The notes under the pieces are model-generated. The model searched no databases, had not been told where the DNA came from, and saw only the letters and a program-made list of their open reading frames with translations. Shown piece after piece: positions 33,971 through 43,300 of a stretch of 64,000 bases of DNA. Source of the stretch: Nothopassalora personata (lineage: Eukaryota; Ascomycota; Dothideomycetes; Mycosphaerellales; Mycosphaerellaceae); NCBI GenBank assembly GCA_033816765.1, contig CM066287.1, positions 372,001 to 436,000 on the forward strand, written 5' to 3'. A program made the position numbers and the translations under genes. Within the stretch, counting starts at the first letter, position 1, and each line of letters opens with the position of its first letter.

Positions 33971-34286
33971 TGTTAGGAACCGCTGTTCGTTATCCCAACT
34001 GGGCTTGGATCTTTGCAGTGATGTCTCTGACTCGTTGAGAAGGTAGTGGTCCCAAACAGTATATGGTGTATACTTGAAATGAGTTGAGCACGAAGCTCCT
34101 ATCTACTTGCAAAAGAGCGTCGTCTATATAGTGCCATGTCTTGGCGCGGTCTGTCCTGCTCTCTCGGTAGAGCACTAAGAGCGCTCTGCTATGAGTCACA
34201 CAAGAGCGCCCGCTCATTGGCAGCGCGTGTCCCTATTCCCAACGAATGAAGTTCTTCCACGTGCACGATCGTACCGGACCGTAACA
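33971..34286 (-). repeat. 5' LTR of element D
   Basis: 316 bp, same sequence as 31914-32229. On minus it starts TGTTACGGTCC and contains CACTATATAGACG as probable TATA box. CATAC follows at 34287-34291. Confidence 0.95.
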
Positions 34287-35180
34287 CATACTTAGCGTAG
34301 GCGCTAAGCGCGAGGGACGCTAAGGGATAGCATATAAAGGATAACCTTATGTACTACGGAGACGCAATCGTAGTACCTAGGGATTACGCAATTAGGTCGC
34401 ATCTAATTCGCATGTACTACGACGACGTCCTCGCGGGTTACTTTAGAAGGACCAAGACTAAAGAGCTGTTGCGACGTAATTATTAGTGGGACTCACTTAG
34501 TACGGACGTGAAACAATACGTCTAAGCCTATAGAACCTACTAGGGTTCGAAGGCGAGGCGCCATCGACCCTACGGCGAGCTATAACCGCTTCCTAGACCG
34601 GAGCGACCGTAGTAGGAAATCACTATGGATTTTATTACGGACCTACCTCTAAGCACGCGAGCCGGTTACGTGTATAATGCGATCCTAGTAATAGTCGATC
34701 GCTACTTAAAAATGAGCTTATATATCCCGACGACGAAGACTTACACAGCCGTAGAGCTTACGAGGCTCCTACGAGACGAAGTCGTACGACACTATAGTGT
34801 CCCGTTAGGTATAGTGAGCGACCGAGGTCCGGTCTTCACTAGTTAGTTTTAGAGTAACTTCTACTTCGAGGCGCGTGTAAAGCGTAAGCTATCTACGGCC
34901 TTTCACCCTTAGACTAACGGCTAAACTGAGAGGGTAAACTAAACCCTCGAACAATACCTTCGTTATTACTATAGTAACAATTAAACTAAGTAGGCTAAGT
35001 AGCTTGCAGTTGCTAAATTCGTAGCTAATAATAGCATCCACCTAACACTACGGATGAGTCCGTTCGAAATAGCGCACGGTTAGCGACCTAAGATTGCCCC
35101 TATACTAACTAGATCTCGAGACGAGACCTAGGGGGGGGGAAGTACTAGTAGCGGTAATAGCTACGAGTCGTATACGAAAA

Positions 35181-35341
35181 TGACACGGACAAGACAGCAA
35201 CAGGGCGCAAACGTGTATTAGCCTTAGTATCGAGTAAGTTCTACGAAGAAGAGAAGTAAGAAGTCGCGAGAAGCGCGTGATAAGATCGGGCCCGAGGTCA
35301 CGTGACACCGAAGTGCGTCTGTGCAAAGGTAAACCGTGACA
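35181..35341 (-). repeat. 3' LTR of element E
   Basis: 161 bp, TGACACGGAC to AACCGTGACA on plus; no differences from 36465-36625. Confidence 0.95.
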
Positions 35342-35465
35342 CCACCCCCCCTCTCAAACCGCCGTACGCCCTCGTACGCGTGAATCAATCGCAATGGGGT
35401 ATATCCATCGCCATTACCCAATTCAATCCAATCCAATGTATATCTTGCCGCAGCAAGCCTTAAGC

Positions 35466-36097
35466 GAAGACAGTATCACACCGCAGTGTGCCTTGTGTCC
35501 ACCAACTGTATATCAAGCCTCAGCTTGCCTCAAGTTGTATCTGCGAAGACAGTGTCACACCGCAGTGTGCCTTGTGTCCACCAACTGTATATCAAGCCTC
35601 AGCTTGCCTCAAGTTGTATCTGCGAAGACAGTATCACACCGCAGTGTGCCTTGTGTCCACCAACTGTATATCAAGCCTCAGCTTGCCTCAAGTTGTATCT
35701 GCGAAGACAGTATCACACCGCAGTGTGCCTTGTGTCCACCAACTGTATATCAAGCCTCAGCTTGCCTCAAGTTGTATCTGCGAAGACAGTATCACACCGC
35801 AGTGTGCCTTGTGTCCACCAACTGTATATCAAGCCTCAGCTTGCCTCAAGTTGTATCTGCGAAGACAGTATCACACCGCAGTGTGCCTTGTGTCCACCAA
35901 CTGTATATCAAGCCTCAGCTTGCCTCAAGTTGTATCTGCGAAGACAGTATCACACCGCAGTGTGCCTTGTGTCCACCAACTGTATATCAAGCCTCAGCTT
36001 GCCTCAAGTTGTATCTGCGAAGACAGTATCACACCGCAGTGTGCCTTGTGTCCACCAACTGTATATCAAGCCTCAGCTTGCCTCAAGTTGTATCTGC
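35466..36097. repeat. Eight tandem 79-bp repeats in element E
   Basis: Units start at 35466, 35545, 35624, 35703, 35782, 35861, 35940 and 36019 and are nearly identical (mainly one GTGTCAC/GTATCAC difference). Each holds a small palindrome CACACCGCAGTGTG. 79 is not a multiple of three and the unit has no plus-strand stop in any frame, so three overlapping open frames of 240-275 codons arise. They are a consequence of the repeat, not evidence of a protein. Confidence 0.95.
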
Positions 36098-36099
36098 GC

Positions 36100-36340
36100 T
36101 CCGCCGGTGCTCCTCTTGCTGACGAGCCTGCTCAGCACCATCTCGGCCCTGAGTCTCGTCTTGTGTCTCTTGCGCCATCTTGCGCAGTCGTTCTACACCC
36201 TGGGTGTCGTCGAAATCCGGATTCCACTCTGACTCGTCTTCCACCTCACGTTGTCCTTCGGTTAGTGTGCCGTTCTGTCGTTGGCGCGCGTCGCGGAGGA
36301 ACTTCTTCGTGAGTAGGTTAAGGTTCAGGTTGGGAATGAA
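36100..36340 (-). pseudogene. Gag N-terminal remnant in element E
   Basis: On minus an open stretch of about 80 codons without a usable ATG reads KKFLRDARQRQNG, then ERLRKMAQETQDETQGRD and QARQQEEHRR. The TQGRD-x-Q/E-rich block resembles the start of element H gag (TQGRDATQEQEQDRQYQ). It probably survives because the region overlaps signals needed in the RNA. Confidence 0.5.
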
Positions 36341-36453
36341 TTAGGATTCGTCTGCTCCGAGTGTCGTCTGGTTTGCGGCCATTCGGACTCGGTGTCGCAC
36401 GCGCGTTTCTGTGCACACGTGGTCGGGGTGATCGCTTGCGGCGATCGAGCGCG

Positions 36454-36463
36454 GTAGAACTTA
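36454..36463 (-). promoter_or_regulatory. Element E self-priming site
   Basis: On minus, one base after the 5' LTR, TAAGTTCTAC is exactly complementary (10 of 10) to the LTR at 36519-36528. A weak TATA-like CTTATC lies about 39 nt before that LTR site. Confidence 0.6.
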
Positions 36464-36464
36464 A

Positions 36465-36625
36465 TGACACGGACAAGACAGCAACAGGGCGCAAACGTGT
36501 ATTAGCCTTAGTATCGAGTAAGTTCTACGAAGAAGAGAAGTAAGAAGTCGCGAGAAGCGCGTGATAAGATCGGGCCCGAGGTCACGTGACACCGAAGTGC
36601 GTCTGTGCAAAGGTAAACCGTGACA
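36465..36625 (-). repeat. 5' LTR of element E
   Basis: 161 bp, same as 35181-35341; followed by GAAAA (36626-36630). Confidence 0.95.
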
Positions 36626-37199
36626 GAAAACTACGCGCTATACTCGAGGAGCGATAGAAGGCTACAGTAGAAAGCTAGGCTCGCTACTATAATAAGACCT
36701 ACTAAGCTAAGACCTACCGCGTAGGTAACTTAGTCCTATTATTAACGAAGAACCTTAAGTTAGCAGTGCTAAAGAAGAAGATAGGTCCGAAGTTTATCGG
36801 CCTATACCGTATTACGGACGCTGTCGGTTCGTAGGCGTACCGCCTAGCGCTACTAGCCGACTTAAGGCTCTATAACGTCTTCTATGTCTCTCTCCTCGAG
36901 CTATATATCGGTAGCGATAAAGATGGACCCGTACCCCCTCTAGCTAATAAGGACGGAGAGTATAAGGTAGAGGCAGTGCTAGATAGGCGTAAGCGTAAGG
37001 GCAAGCTGCAGTATCTAGTCTAGTAGAAGGACTAGCTAGAGGAGTACAATAGCTAGGAACCGGCGGAGGGCCTCGCGAATACGGATCGCATAGTAGCCGA
37101 CTATAAGGCGTTAAGGAGAAGTAAATAAGACTAGCACTAGAGTACAAACAGAACTTTTCTTAACTATAAACAAAATAAAAGCTAAAGAGTAGCGCGCCC

Positions 37200-37990
37200 A
37201 CTAGGGGCTACGTAGAGTAGTAGTAGGCGAGGAGCCCGCGAGTAGCGTATAAGGCGAGCGCCTCAGTTGTCGTCACGTAGTAACTTAGGTAAGAATGCCT
37301 AGTCGGCGGCGGTAGTGTCGATGTTCTACGCCTATAGGAACTAGAACTACGGTTAGTAGGGTACACGTAGGCGAGGAACATGCGACTTACGGCGCGGCCG
37401 AGTTCGAACAGCCTATTAAGGGCGCGGTTCTACTCCTACTAGAGCGCGAGGGCTTCGGCGGCGGCGGGGGCGGCGGCAGTAGTAGCGGCGGCGGCGGAGG
37501 CACGTATACGGGTCTCCCCGGCACGCTTGTGCTTATAGGCATTAAACTGCCTAATGGCCTATAGGAAGGGTTAGCCGAAGTATAGGGGACGCACTAGAGC
37601 CCTCCCCCGCGAGTAGCAGTCGACTCGCACGAGCGAAGCAGCGACTTACCTCCTTAATGTCGTTACCTAGCTAGGCACATAGGCGGATCTGCTCCACTAG
37701 CTCCTACTACTAGAGGTCTATAGGCGCCTAGCCTATTATAGCCGTAAGGAAGTCGCGCTAGGACCGCGCGGCGCGTAGGCGGCTTACTAGCGAGGCGATA
37801 GCGTAGCTAGTGTTAGGCACGCAGCTATGTTTACTACGCCTACAGCGGCTACACTTCTTTAGGAGCTCGCCGGTAGTAACACTATTACAGTTATCGGCCT
37901 CGTCTAGTAAGTAGTTAGTATACGAATCGTAGGCGACACGCGTAGAGACTTACCCCTAACGAAGTACGGGAGGTACCGCATGCACATGTT
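37200..37990 (-). pseudogene. Antisense Cys-cluster gene of Gypsy C (RIP-degraded)
   Basis: Downstream of the chromodomain stop, one minus-strand frame reads NYLLDEADNC, then LLKKCSRCRRSKHSCV with an intact C-x2-C-x6-C (Cys codons near 37851-37853, 37842-37844 and 37821-37823). It continues as SYAIASLVSRLRA and beyond with TAG codons at likely Trp/Gln positions. Position and motif match the antisense genes in A, B and D. The start is unclear: an alternative frame with ATG near 37984 ends just before the Cys cluster. From 37990 to 38489 nothing further is recognised. Confidence 0.45.
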
Positions 37991-38503
37991 AATTCTCTAC
38001 GAGAGCTTAGTAGCTAGCGAGGGCGTTAGTAGCTACGAGGGTAATACTAGTCGCTTACGACCACTAGGCGTTCTAGAGGCGTCGCGCACTAGAGCCGCCT
38101 AGCGGCGCTCGTCTTCTACGGCGCTAGTAGTGCTGTCGCTACTAGTGCTACTAGAGGAGGCGGAGCGGCTAGAGAATAGCGGCGAGGAGGGCACGGTAGA
38201 TATAATAATGATAATAATGCTAGCGAGGCGCTTACGATAATAGTGCGGTGCGGGTGCGTAGTAGTGGTGTAGCGAAGGTAATAAGCTAGGAGCGTGCTAA
38301 GAAAGGGCTAGGTTAGGCTAGAGTTTTATGCCCCTAACTAGCTACGTCGGCATAGTAACTAAGCCTCACTTACCTATACCTACATAACGACACGCACGCA
38401 ACCCGCATATAGGCCGCATAGCAACTATGGTTCTAGAAGTACATAGGAGCCTCTACGTAGTAACTAGCGAGCTAAGGACAGCTCGTACGGGAGGGGAGGC
38501 AAT

Positions 38504-38700
38504 TATAAGGGGTAGCCTAGTAGCTAACCCCTACATGTGGCCTTGCATGTAATATGCGGTCGCGACCGGCTACTAAGCCGCACGTGACACGCATGAGTAC
38601 ACCTTGCGACGCGCGATACGTCTTAAACAAAAGGCAAGAATTAGTTCATCTACGACTAGTAGGTCGTAGGCGTGCTACACATTGCGACATCCCCTTAACA
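38504..38700 (+). repeat. 3' LTR of Gypsy C
   Basis: 197 bp, TATAAGGGG to CCCCTTAACA, preceded by purine tract GGGAGGGGAGG and followed by AATAG (38701-38705). 38706-38901 is the end of Gypsy B with its own purine tract. Confidence 0.88.
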
Positions 38701-38901
38701 AATAGCTATTGTTACTTAGTAGATAATAGTAAATCTTATACTTACCTAGGTAATAATACTTCGTCTCGGCGTCGGCGGGGCTAGATAATAAGGAAGAGAA
38801 GCTCGGGCACTTCCTATTACGAGCCTAATAAAAACAGCTAGGACAATAGGCTCTAGGGCGGAGCTAGGACTAGGGGCGGCGGAGGAGGAAGGGGGGGGTA
38901 G

Positions 38902-39063
38902 TATAAGGGGCGGGCCCCTGTTCCTTAGTATAGGCTACGCCTATACGTTCGGATTGCTTTCCGACACCTTTTCTTCGGATAGCGTATAACTTCCCCTTTC
39001 TTCTATATCGAACTTATTACAAACCTTATAGAACTTTAGTATATACGTCGTTCACCCGTAACA
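38902..39063 (+). repeat. 3' LTR of Gypsy B
   Basis: 162 bp, partner of 21479-21640; about eight differences, all transitions expected from RIP. Confidence 0.85.
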
Positions 39064-39069
39064 ATATTC

Positions 39070-39480
39070 AATAATAGGTCTATAACTAGGGAGTTCTATC
39101 GTAAGAAGATAGTACCCCTAATATAAGAGGGAAGTTATAAGTAGTAAGCTAAGTCTATCTTTTAGTAGCCTAGCCTTAGTATATAAGACAACGCATTAGC
39201 CTATAAGGCTAAGGCGATAATTGCCTTATTTAAGGCCTATAACCTAGAGCTATTATAGTAGCTAGCTAACTTACTAGATCTTAATTAAATTAAGAATATC
39301 TAGAGCCTATTAAAGTATAGGATTAGGATTCATTTTCTAACTATAAAGGCTAAAGTGGTTATAGCAATCTAAACTAAATAGGTAAAACTAACTATATCTA
39401 ATATATTAAGGGCTTATTAAAGTATAAGGGAGAGGTATAAAGCAGTTATTAAAGCAGAGGGTGGCTATACAAGGTAGTAG
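39070..39480 (+). pseudogene. Tc1/mariner-type (DDE_3) transposase C-terminal remnant
   Basis: One plus frame, broken by RIP stops, reads DNALAYKAKAIIALFKAYNL, then LANLLDLN-stop-IKNI-stop-LLKYRIR and AVIKAEGGYTR. This is the end of a Tc1-like DDE transposase: the DNAPAHKA block with the second Asp, and the NSPDLNPIENIW block with the catalytic Glu, here Lys through G-to-A change. Only about 135 codons remain; the N-terminus and terminal repeats are not seen. Inactive. Confidence 0.7.
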
Positions 39481-40356
39481 ATACTATCTATATATCAATA
39501 TATTGGGTTAGATGAATGATCTACACTAGCAGGGGTTAGTATGATTATTGCCCCCCTCTGTAGTTCGGCTATCGGCATCGTTGCTGCAGGAACAGAAACA
39601 GGAACAGGATCATCATCAAGGTGAGATGATGAACGAGCGGAGAGGAAGATGACTGGGGACCCCGCCAGCGTCATACAATAATTGATTGTGTCTTTGGATG
39701 TTCATCATCAACACATACGAGTCGGAGTATGTAGAACAAGAAAATCGTCCTGCGCCTCACTTCGCCACCGACCGACGTTTCAGCCACTCAGGAACGGGCG
39801 CGCTCTTCTACAGAAGGCGCGCGTGATTGGGTCAAGCGCTTGGGACAGAAGACTTGAACGATTCCTATTGGGAAAAGTCGTACTGTACATGTTCTACCAG
39901 ACTGTGTGACATGCGCGCACTGCGACGAAAGACGACTGCAAGACGGAAGAAGCGCCTGCAACAGAAGACGCCGACTTGACGAGCTGACCTCGGACCACTC
40001 TAGCTGAAACCAGCGCTTCCTTGTGAGATCGCATTGTGGGTGGACGGACCCATGCAGCGCTGAAAGGAAGCTTCACATCTCAGCGCTTGTCCGACGCGGT
40101 CGTGTGAACGACGAATAGTTACCGCCGCAATCGTTGTCAATCAGTGGCGCATCCTTTCTGAAGAGGACGACGACGACGACACACCGAGGCCGATCGACCC
40201 GACCACACCCACCCATCAGCACTACCAGAGGACAATAAGAGCAACGAATCAGGGGCATTGCCGTCAAGTGGCATCTTACGGCGATGGAATAATAGTGCAG
40301 AACAGGTTTGGGCACAAAGGAGCTCGCTCGCTTAGAACTATTAGAGGCAGGACATC
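39481..40356 (+). promoter_or_regulatory. Upstream region of the chitin synthase regulator gene
   Basis: From about 39500 the CA/TG content returns to normal and repeats end. These roughly 850 bases hold no supported gene; the short open frames on both strands lack features of real proteins. It should contain the promoter and 5' UTR of the gene at 40357. A GACGACGACGAC run lies at 40168-40181. No clear TATA box was identified. Confidence 0.5.
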
Positions 40357-43300
40357 ATGGCCTACGATCAGAACTCGACGTACGAGGTACGTATCAACAA
40401 CGATTGACTTTCAAGCGAAACGTGCTGCGCTGCACTTCAGCATCACCGCGCATCCGGCATATGCGGCGCACCAGCAGACATAGAGGGCAGCGAGCATTGC
40501 ACACCCATCCTCAATGCTACTCTTGAATCGCATCTCTGACCTGCACATAGCCACCGCCAAGACACTACTACCAGCCGGAATCGCAACCCAATCCAGGCTA
40601 CAGCGAATACCAAGACTATGCGAGCAATCCGTACCATCACCACAACCAAGGCTACAGCCAAGTATACGCACAGCAGAACGGCGATTACGACTATGGCTAT
40701 GAGCAGAACATGAACGCCGTACACGAGCCCGCGTACCACAATGGTCCGCAGACAGGGTACGATAGACGTCAGAATGGCGGCGGGCAGCATCATGACCAAG
40801 GTAAAGAACGCAACTATGACCCTCGATACCAGCCGCGGGCACAGCGAGGTCCGCCTCCTCAGCAGCATCACGCCCCGCACTCGGGACCTCGAGGTCATCC
40901 TCCCCCGCAACGAGCGCCGTATCAGGAAGACCCGCGCGGCGCACCGAGGCAGAATGGACACCCACCACAGCAAGCGCAAAGGTCAAGAGACGCATATCCG
41001 CAGAATAATGGTCAGTATTACGCTGCTCCTCCGCAGGTCAACGGCAATGGCCCAAGTCGCGGGCAAGCAGCACCGCAGCAGCCCGGAAAGCAGTCAATGG
41101 AAGAGTGGAAACGGCAGGAGAAGGAGAAGATGAAGAAAGCCGCCACGTCGCCCGAGACTTTGCCCTTCGACAACGCCTTTCCTATATTCAAGCAAAAGGA
41201 GGATGACGGATCAGGCGTCACCGGCAAGGCTAGTACCCAGCGTGGAAGTGCTGAGCAACGACCGCATACTGCAGGAGGGCGGCGTCCAAGCGCTTCTCGG
41301 GAGGACAGTCATCAAGCACAGCACGACCAGCAAGCTCGGGCGAGAAGATCTGACACGGAGCGGCACCAGGCAGCGCCACAATCCCCCCATGGCCCGCGAC
41401 AGCACGATCAGAACCACCGACAAGGCACAGAACCGAGACCTGTTCCACAACGCGAGATTTCAAATGAAGCTTATCCACCGGTGGAAGATGACTACCCAGA
41501 ACAGTGGCCCATGGTTTCCGGGCAGACCCCCCCAAAGTCTTCGCAGGACTATCACCATCCTCCACAAGAGCGTCCTTCTCGATACGCACCCGATGCGCGA
41601 GAACCGCATCAGCAAGGCTATTACCGCACGGATCGAGGTGCTGAGCCACAGAGGAATCTGAACCACAGGCAAGCCCCGCCGCAGGCAGACATGATGCACC
41701 AGCCCATGAATTATGCAAACGGGCCCATGAGTCCAGCAGATGTTGCGCCACGCCCCTCGACCGCTGGCGGATCTCGAGCGCCACGATATCATGGCAATGC
41801 GGAGCAGTACCACCCTCCAAACGTTCCCCAGGAAAGGCCGAGATGCTTGCCGCAAGAGCCTGCGAAGCCCTGGACTCAGGAGTCGCAGCGCAGTCCAGAG
41901 GACCAAGGAGACATCTATGATGATTATCGTGCATCACCGCCCAAACCGCAGATGCGAAGAGCACCGGCCACGCGAGAGGAGGAGATTGAAGCTGAGATGC
42001 CCGATTTCGACAGTGCCGCGCCTGGCGGTACATCGCTTGCGCACAAACGGTCTCAGCATCAGGATGGTCGGTCTCGTGGACCAGCTCCTCAGATGTCAAA
42101 GCCTCCTATGCAACGTATGGGAACGGCACCTCCGCAGATGACTAATGGCTATGGCCAACCACCTGGACAATTTCCACAATCGGAATCGGCGCCAGATCTT
42201 GCGTACAATCAACACGGTTACGGACCACGACCCGGTACTGCAGGCCCTGGACCTCGGGGACCTCCAAGGCGAGGCATGACAGACCCTCGCAGTGCAGGCT
42301 CCATCCCAACATCAGCGCATCCGCCACAACGTATGGGAACGGCACCTCCACAGACAACCAATGGATATGGCCAACCACCTGGACAACTTCCACACTCGGG
42401 CTCGGCGCCAGATCTTGCGTACAATCAACACGGCCACGGACCACGACCCGGTACTGCAGGTCCGGGACCTCGAGGACCTCCAAGGCGAGGTATGACAGAC
42501 CCTCGCAGTGCAGGCTCAACCTCAACATCAGCACATCCGCCGCAACGTCAGTACGATATACCCTATCACAATGCACCTCCCAGCGGCCCTGGCTATGAAC
42601 AGGGTGGCCCTCTTCCTCCACCACAAGCACCTTTTGCTACCGAGCCGCAGGTACGCAGGTCACTTGACGATGGCCGAGGACCGCCAAATCGACAAGGACC
42701 ACCCCATGGACAACAATTCCCGCGGAATGGTCAGCCTCCAAGAGGCCCGTATCCTCCCCTACAACGGCCAGACCTCGATCGCAACCAGACGAATCAGACT
42801 GTGTCGTCCGACCCGGGGCAGGACCGGGTTGGCAGTGCACCGCCTCCGCAACAAGGCATACGACGTCCTTCGGATGCGTCACCGTATGGTGCAGCTACAG
42901 GTGCGCCTTTGACTCAGCATCGATCTGCACCAGACAACAAACAAGCACGCCACAGCAATCCTGACAATCTGCCGCATCACCCTGTACCAGTCCGTCCTGG
43001 ACATGTTGCGCCGGGGCAGCGACAACCAGCGGGGCCTCCGCCTGTGCGGAACTATACCCACAATAGCAGAGGCTCCAACGACGCACCACATCAACGACAG
43101 GCATCGGCTGACCACTCTGCGCAACCAGTCACAGGACCAGAGCTTCAAAGGCTCAGAGCTGCTGTTGATGCACCACCGCACAGTCCAAAGCAGGCGCTCC
43201 TCCTGGTGGAAAAGCTGGTTGAAGCATCTGCAGTTCTGGTTGTAAGCGCGGATCCCAAGCAAAAGGCCAAGGATCGGGAGATGTACATCAACGAAGCATA

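Larger units (their letters stand above)
31914..34286 (-). mobile_element. Young non-autonomous LTR element D: gag plus antisense gene, no pol
   Basis: Two 316-bp LTRs (31914-32229, 33971-34286) show no difference and are flanked by CATAC (31909-31913, 34287-34291). The inner 1.74 kb holds a complete gag on minus (32946-33944) and a complete divergent protein on plus (32267-32833); no protease, RT or integrase is present. On minus a purine tract (AGGGAGGGGGATGG, 32230-32243) precedes the 3' LTR and a self-priming site follows the 5' LTR, fixing the orientation. Normal CA/TG content and identical LTRs indicate recent insertion into RIP-degraded Gypsy C. It must use enzymes from another element. 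Confidence 0.92.
35181..36625 (-). mobile_element. Small young LTR element E with 79-bp tandem repeats
   Basis: Two identical 161-bp LTRs (35181-35341, 36465-36625) with GAAAA on both sides (35176-35180, 36626-36630). The interior is only 1.1 kb: a purine tract on minus (plus 35342-35356), eight 79-bp repeats, a gag N-terminal remnant and a self-priming site. No complete gene. LTR length, the GGGGGGTGG purine tract and an ACGTGACC...GGGCCCG block in the LTR are shared with element H, so H-type proteins may move it. Its integration into RIP-altered C with no RIP of its own means it is young. Confidence 0.9.
29750..37129 (+). pseudogene. Gypsy C pol (RT-RNase H-integrase-chromodomain), split by D and E
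   Basis: RT is about 30350-30950, with the open stretch 30453-30905 containing LRLCVNYRGLNEI, TIDLKDAYHRIPI and the box VYLDNILIY, where the second catalytic Asp is Asn. RNase H is about 31190-31580. Element D interrupts at 31914. Integrase resumes at 34292: a zinc-binding part near 34420-34540, then the core with MDFITDLPLS (34625) and SDRGPVFTS (34820). Element E interrupts at 35181. The tail resumes at 36631 and ends in a chromodomain near 36958-37060 (YKVEAVLDRRKRKGKLQYLV) and a stop at 37127-37129. Inactive. Confidence 0.85.
28177..38700 (+). mobile_element. Ty3/Gypsy chromovirus C inside Gypsy B, with nested D and E
   Basis: 197-bp LTRs (28177-28373, 38504-38700) and AATAG on both sides (28172-28176, 38701-38705). 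Removing D and E leaves about 6.7 kb. Order: LTR, self-priming site, gag with CCHC knuckle, protease region, RT, RNase H, [D], integrase, [E], integrase C-terminus, chromodomain, antisense frame, purine tract GGGAGGGGAGG (38490-38500), LTR. RIP is milder than in A or F: RT (30453-30905) and the integrase core (34625-34846) still have open stretches. Confidence 0.9.
21479..39063 (+). mobile_element. Ty3/Gypsy chromovirus B, RIP-degraded, split by element C
   Basis: LTRs of 162 bp at 21479-21640 and 38902-39063 differ at about eight sites, all C/T or G/A. Without element C and a solo LTR the length is about 6.8 kb. Order: LTR, self-priming site, gag, protease, RT, RNase H, integrase, chromodomain, antisense frame, long untranslated tail, purine tract GGAGGAGGAAGGGGGGGG (38881-38898), LTR. 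The flanking pentamers differ (GTAGC before, ATATT after), so the two ends may not come from one insertion event. Confidence 0.8.

Noticed and set aside
35466..36097. Tandem repeats as a CRISPR-like array
   Set aside because: Units are contiguous with no variable spacers, the genome is fungal, and the array lies between LTRs.
35394..36312. Three overlapping plus-strand open frames of 242-274 codons with repeated Cys-rich blocks
   Set aside because: They come from one 79-bp repeat without stops read in three frames; all three frames show the same peptides in rotation, and the region is the interior of a small LTR element.
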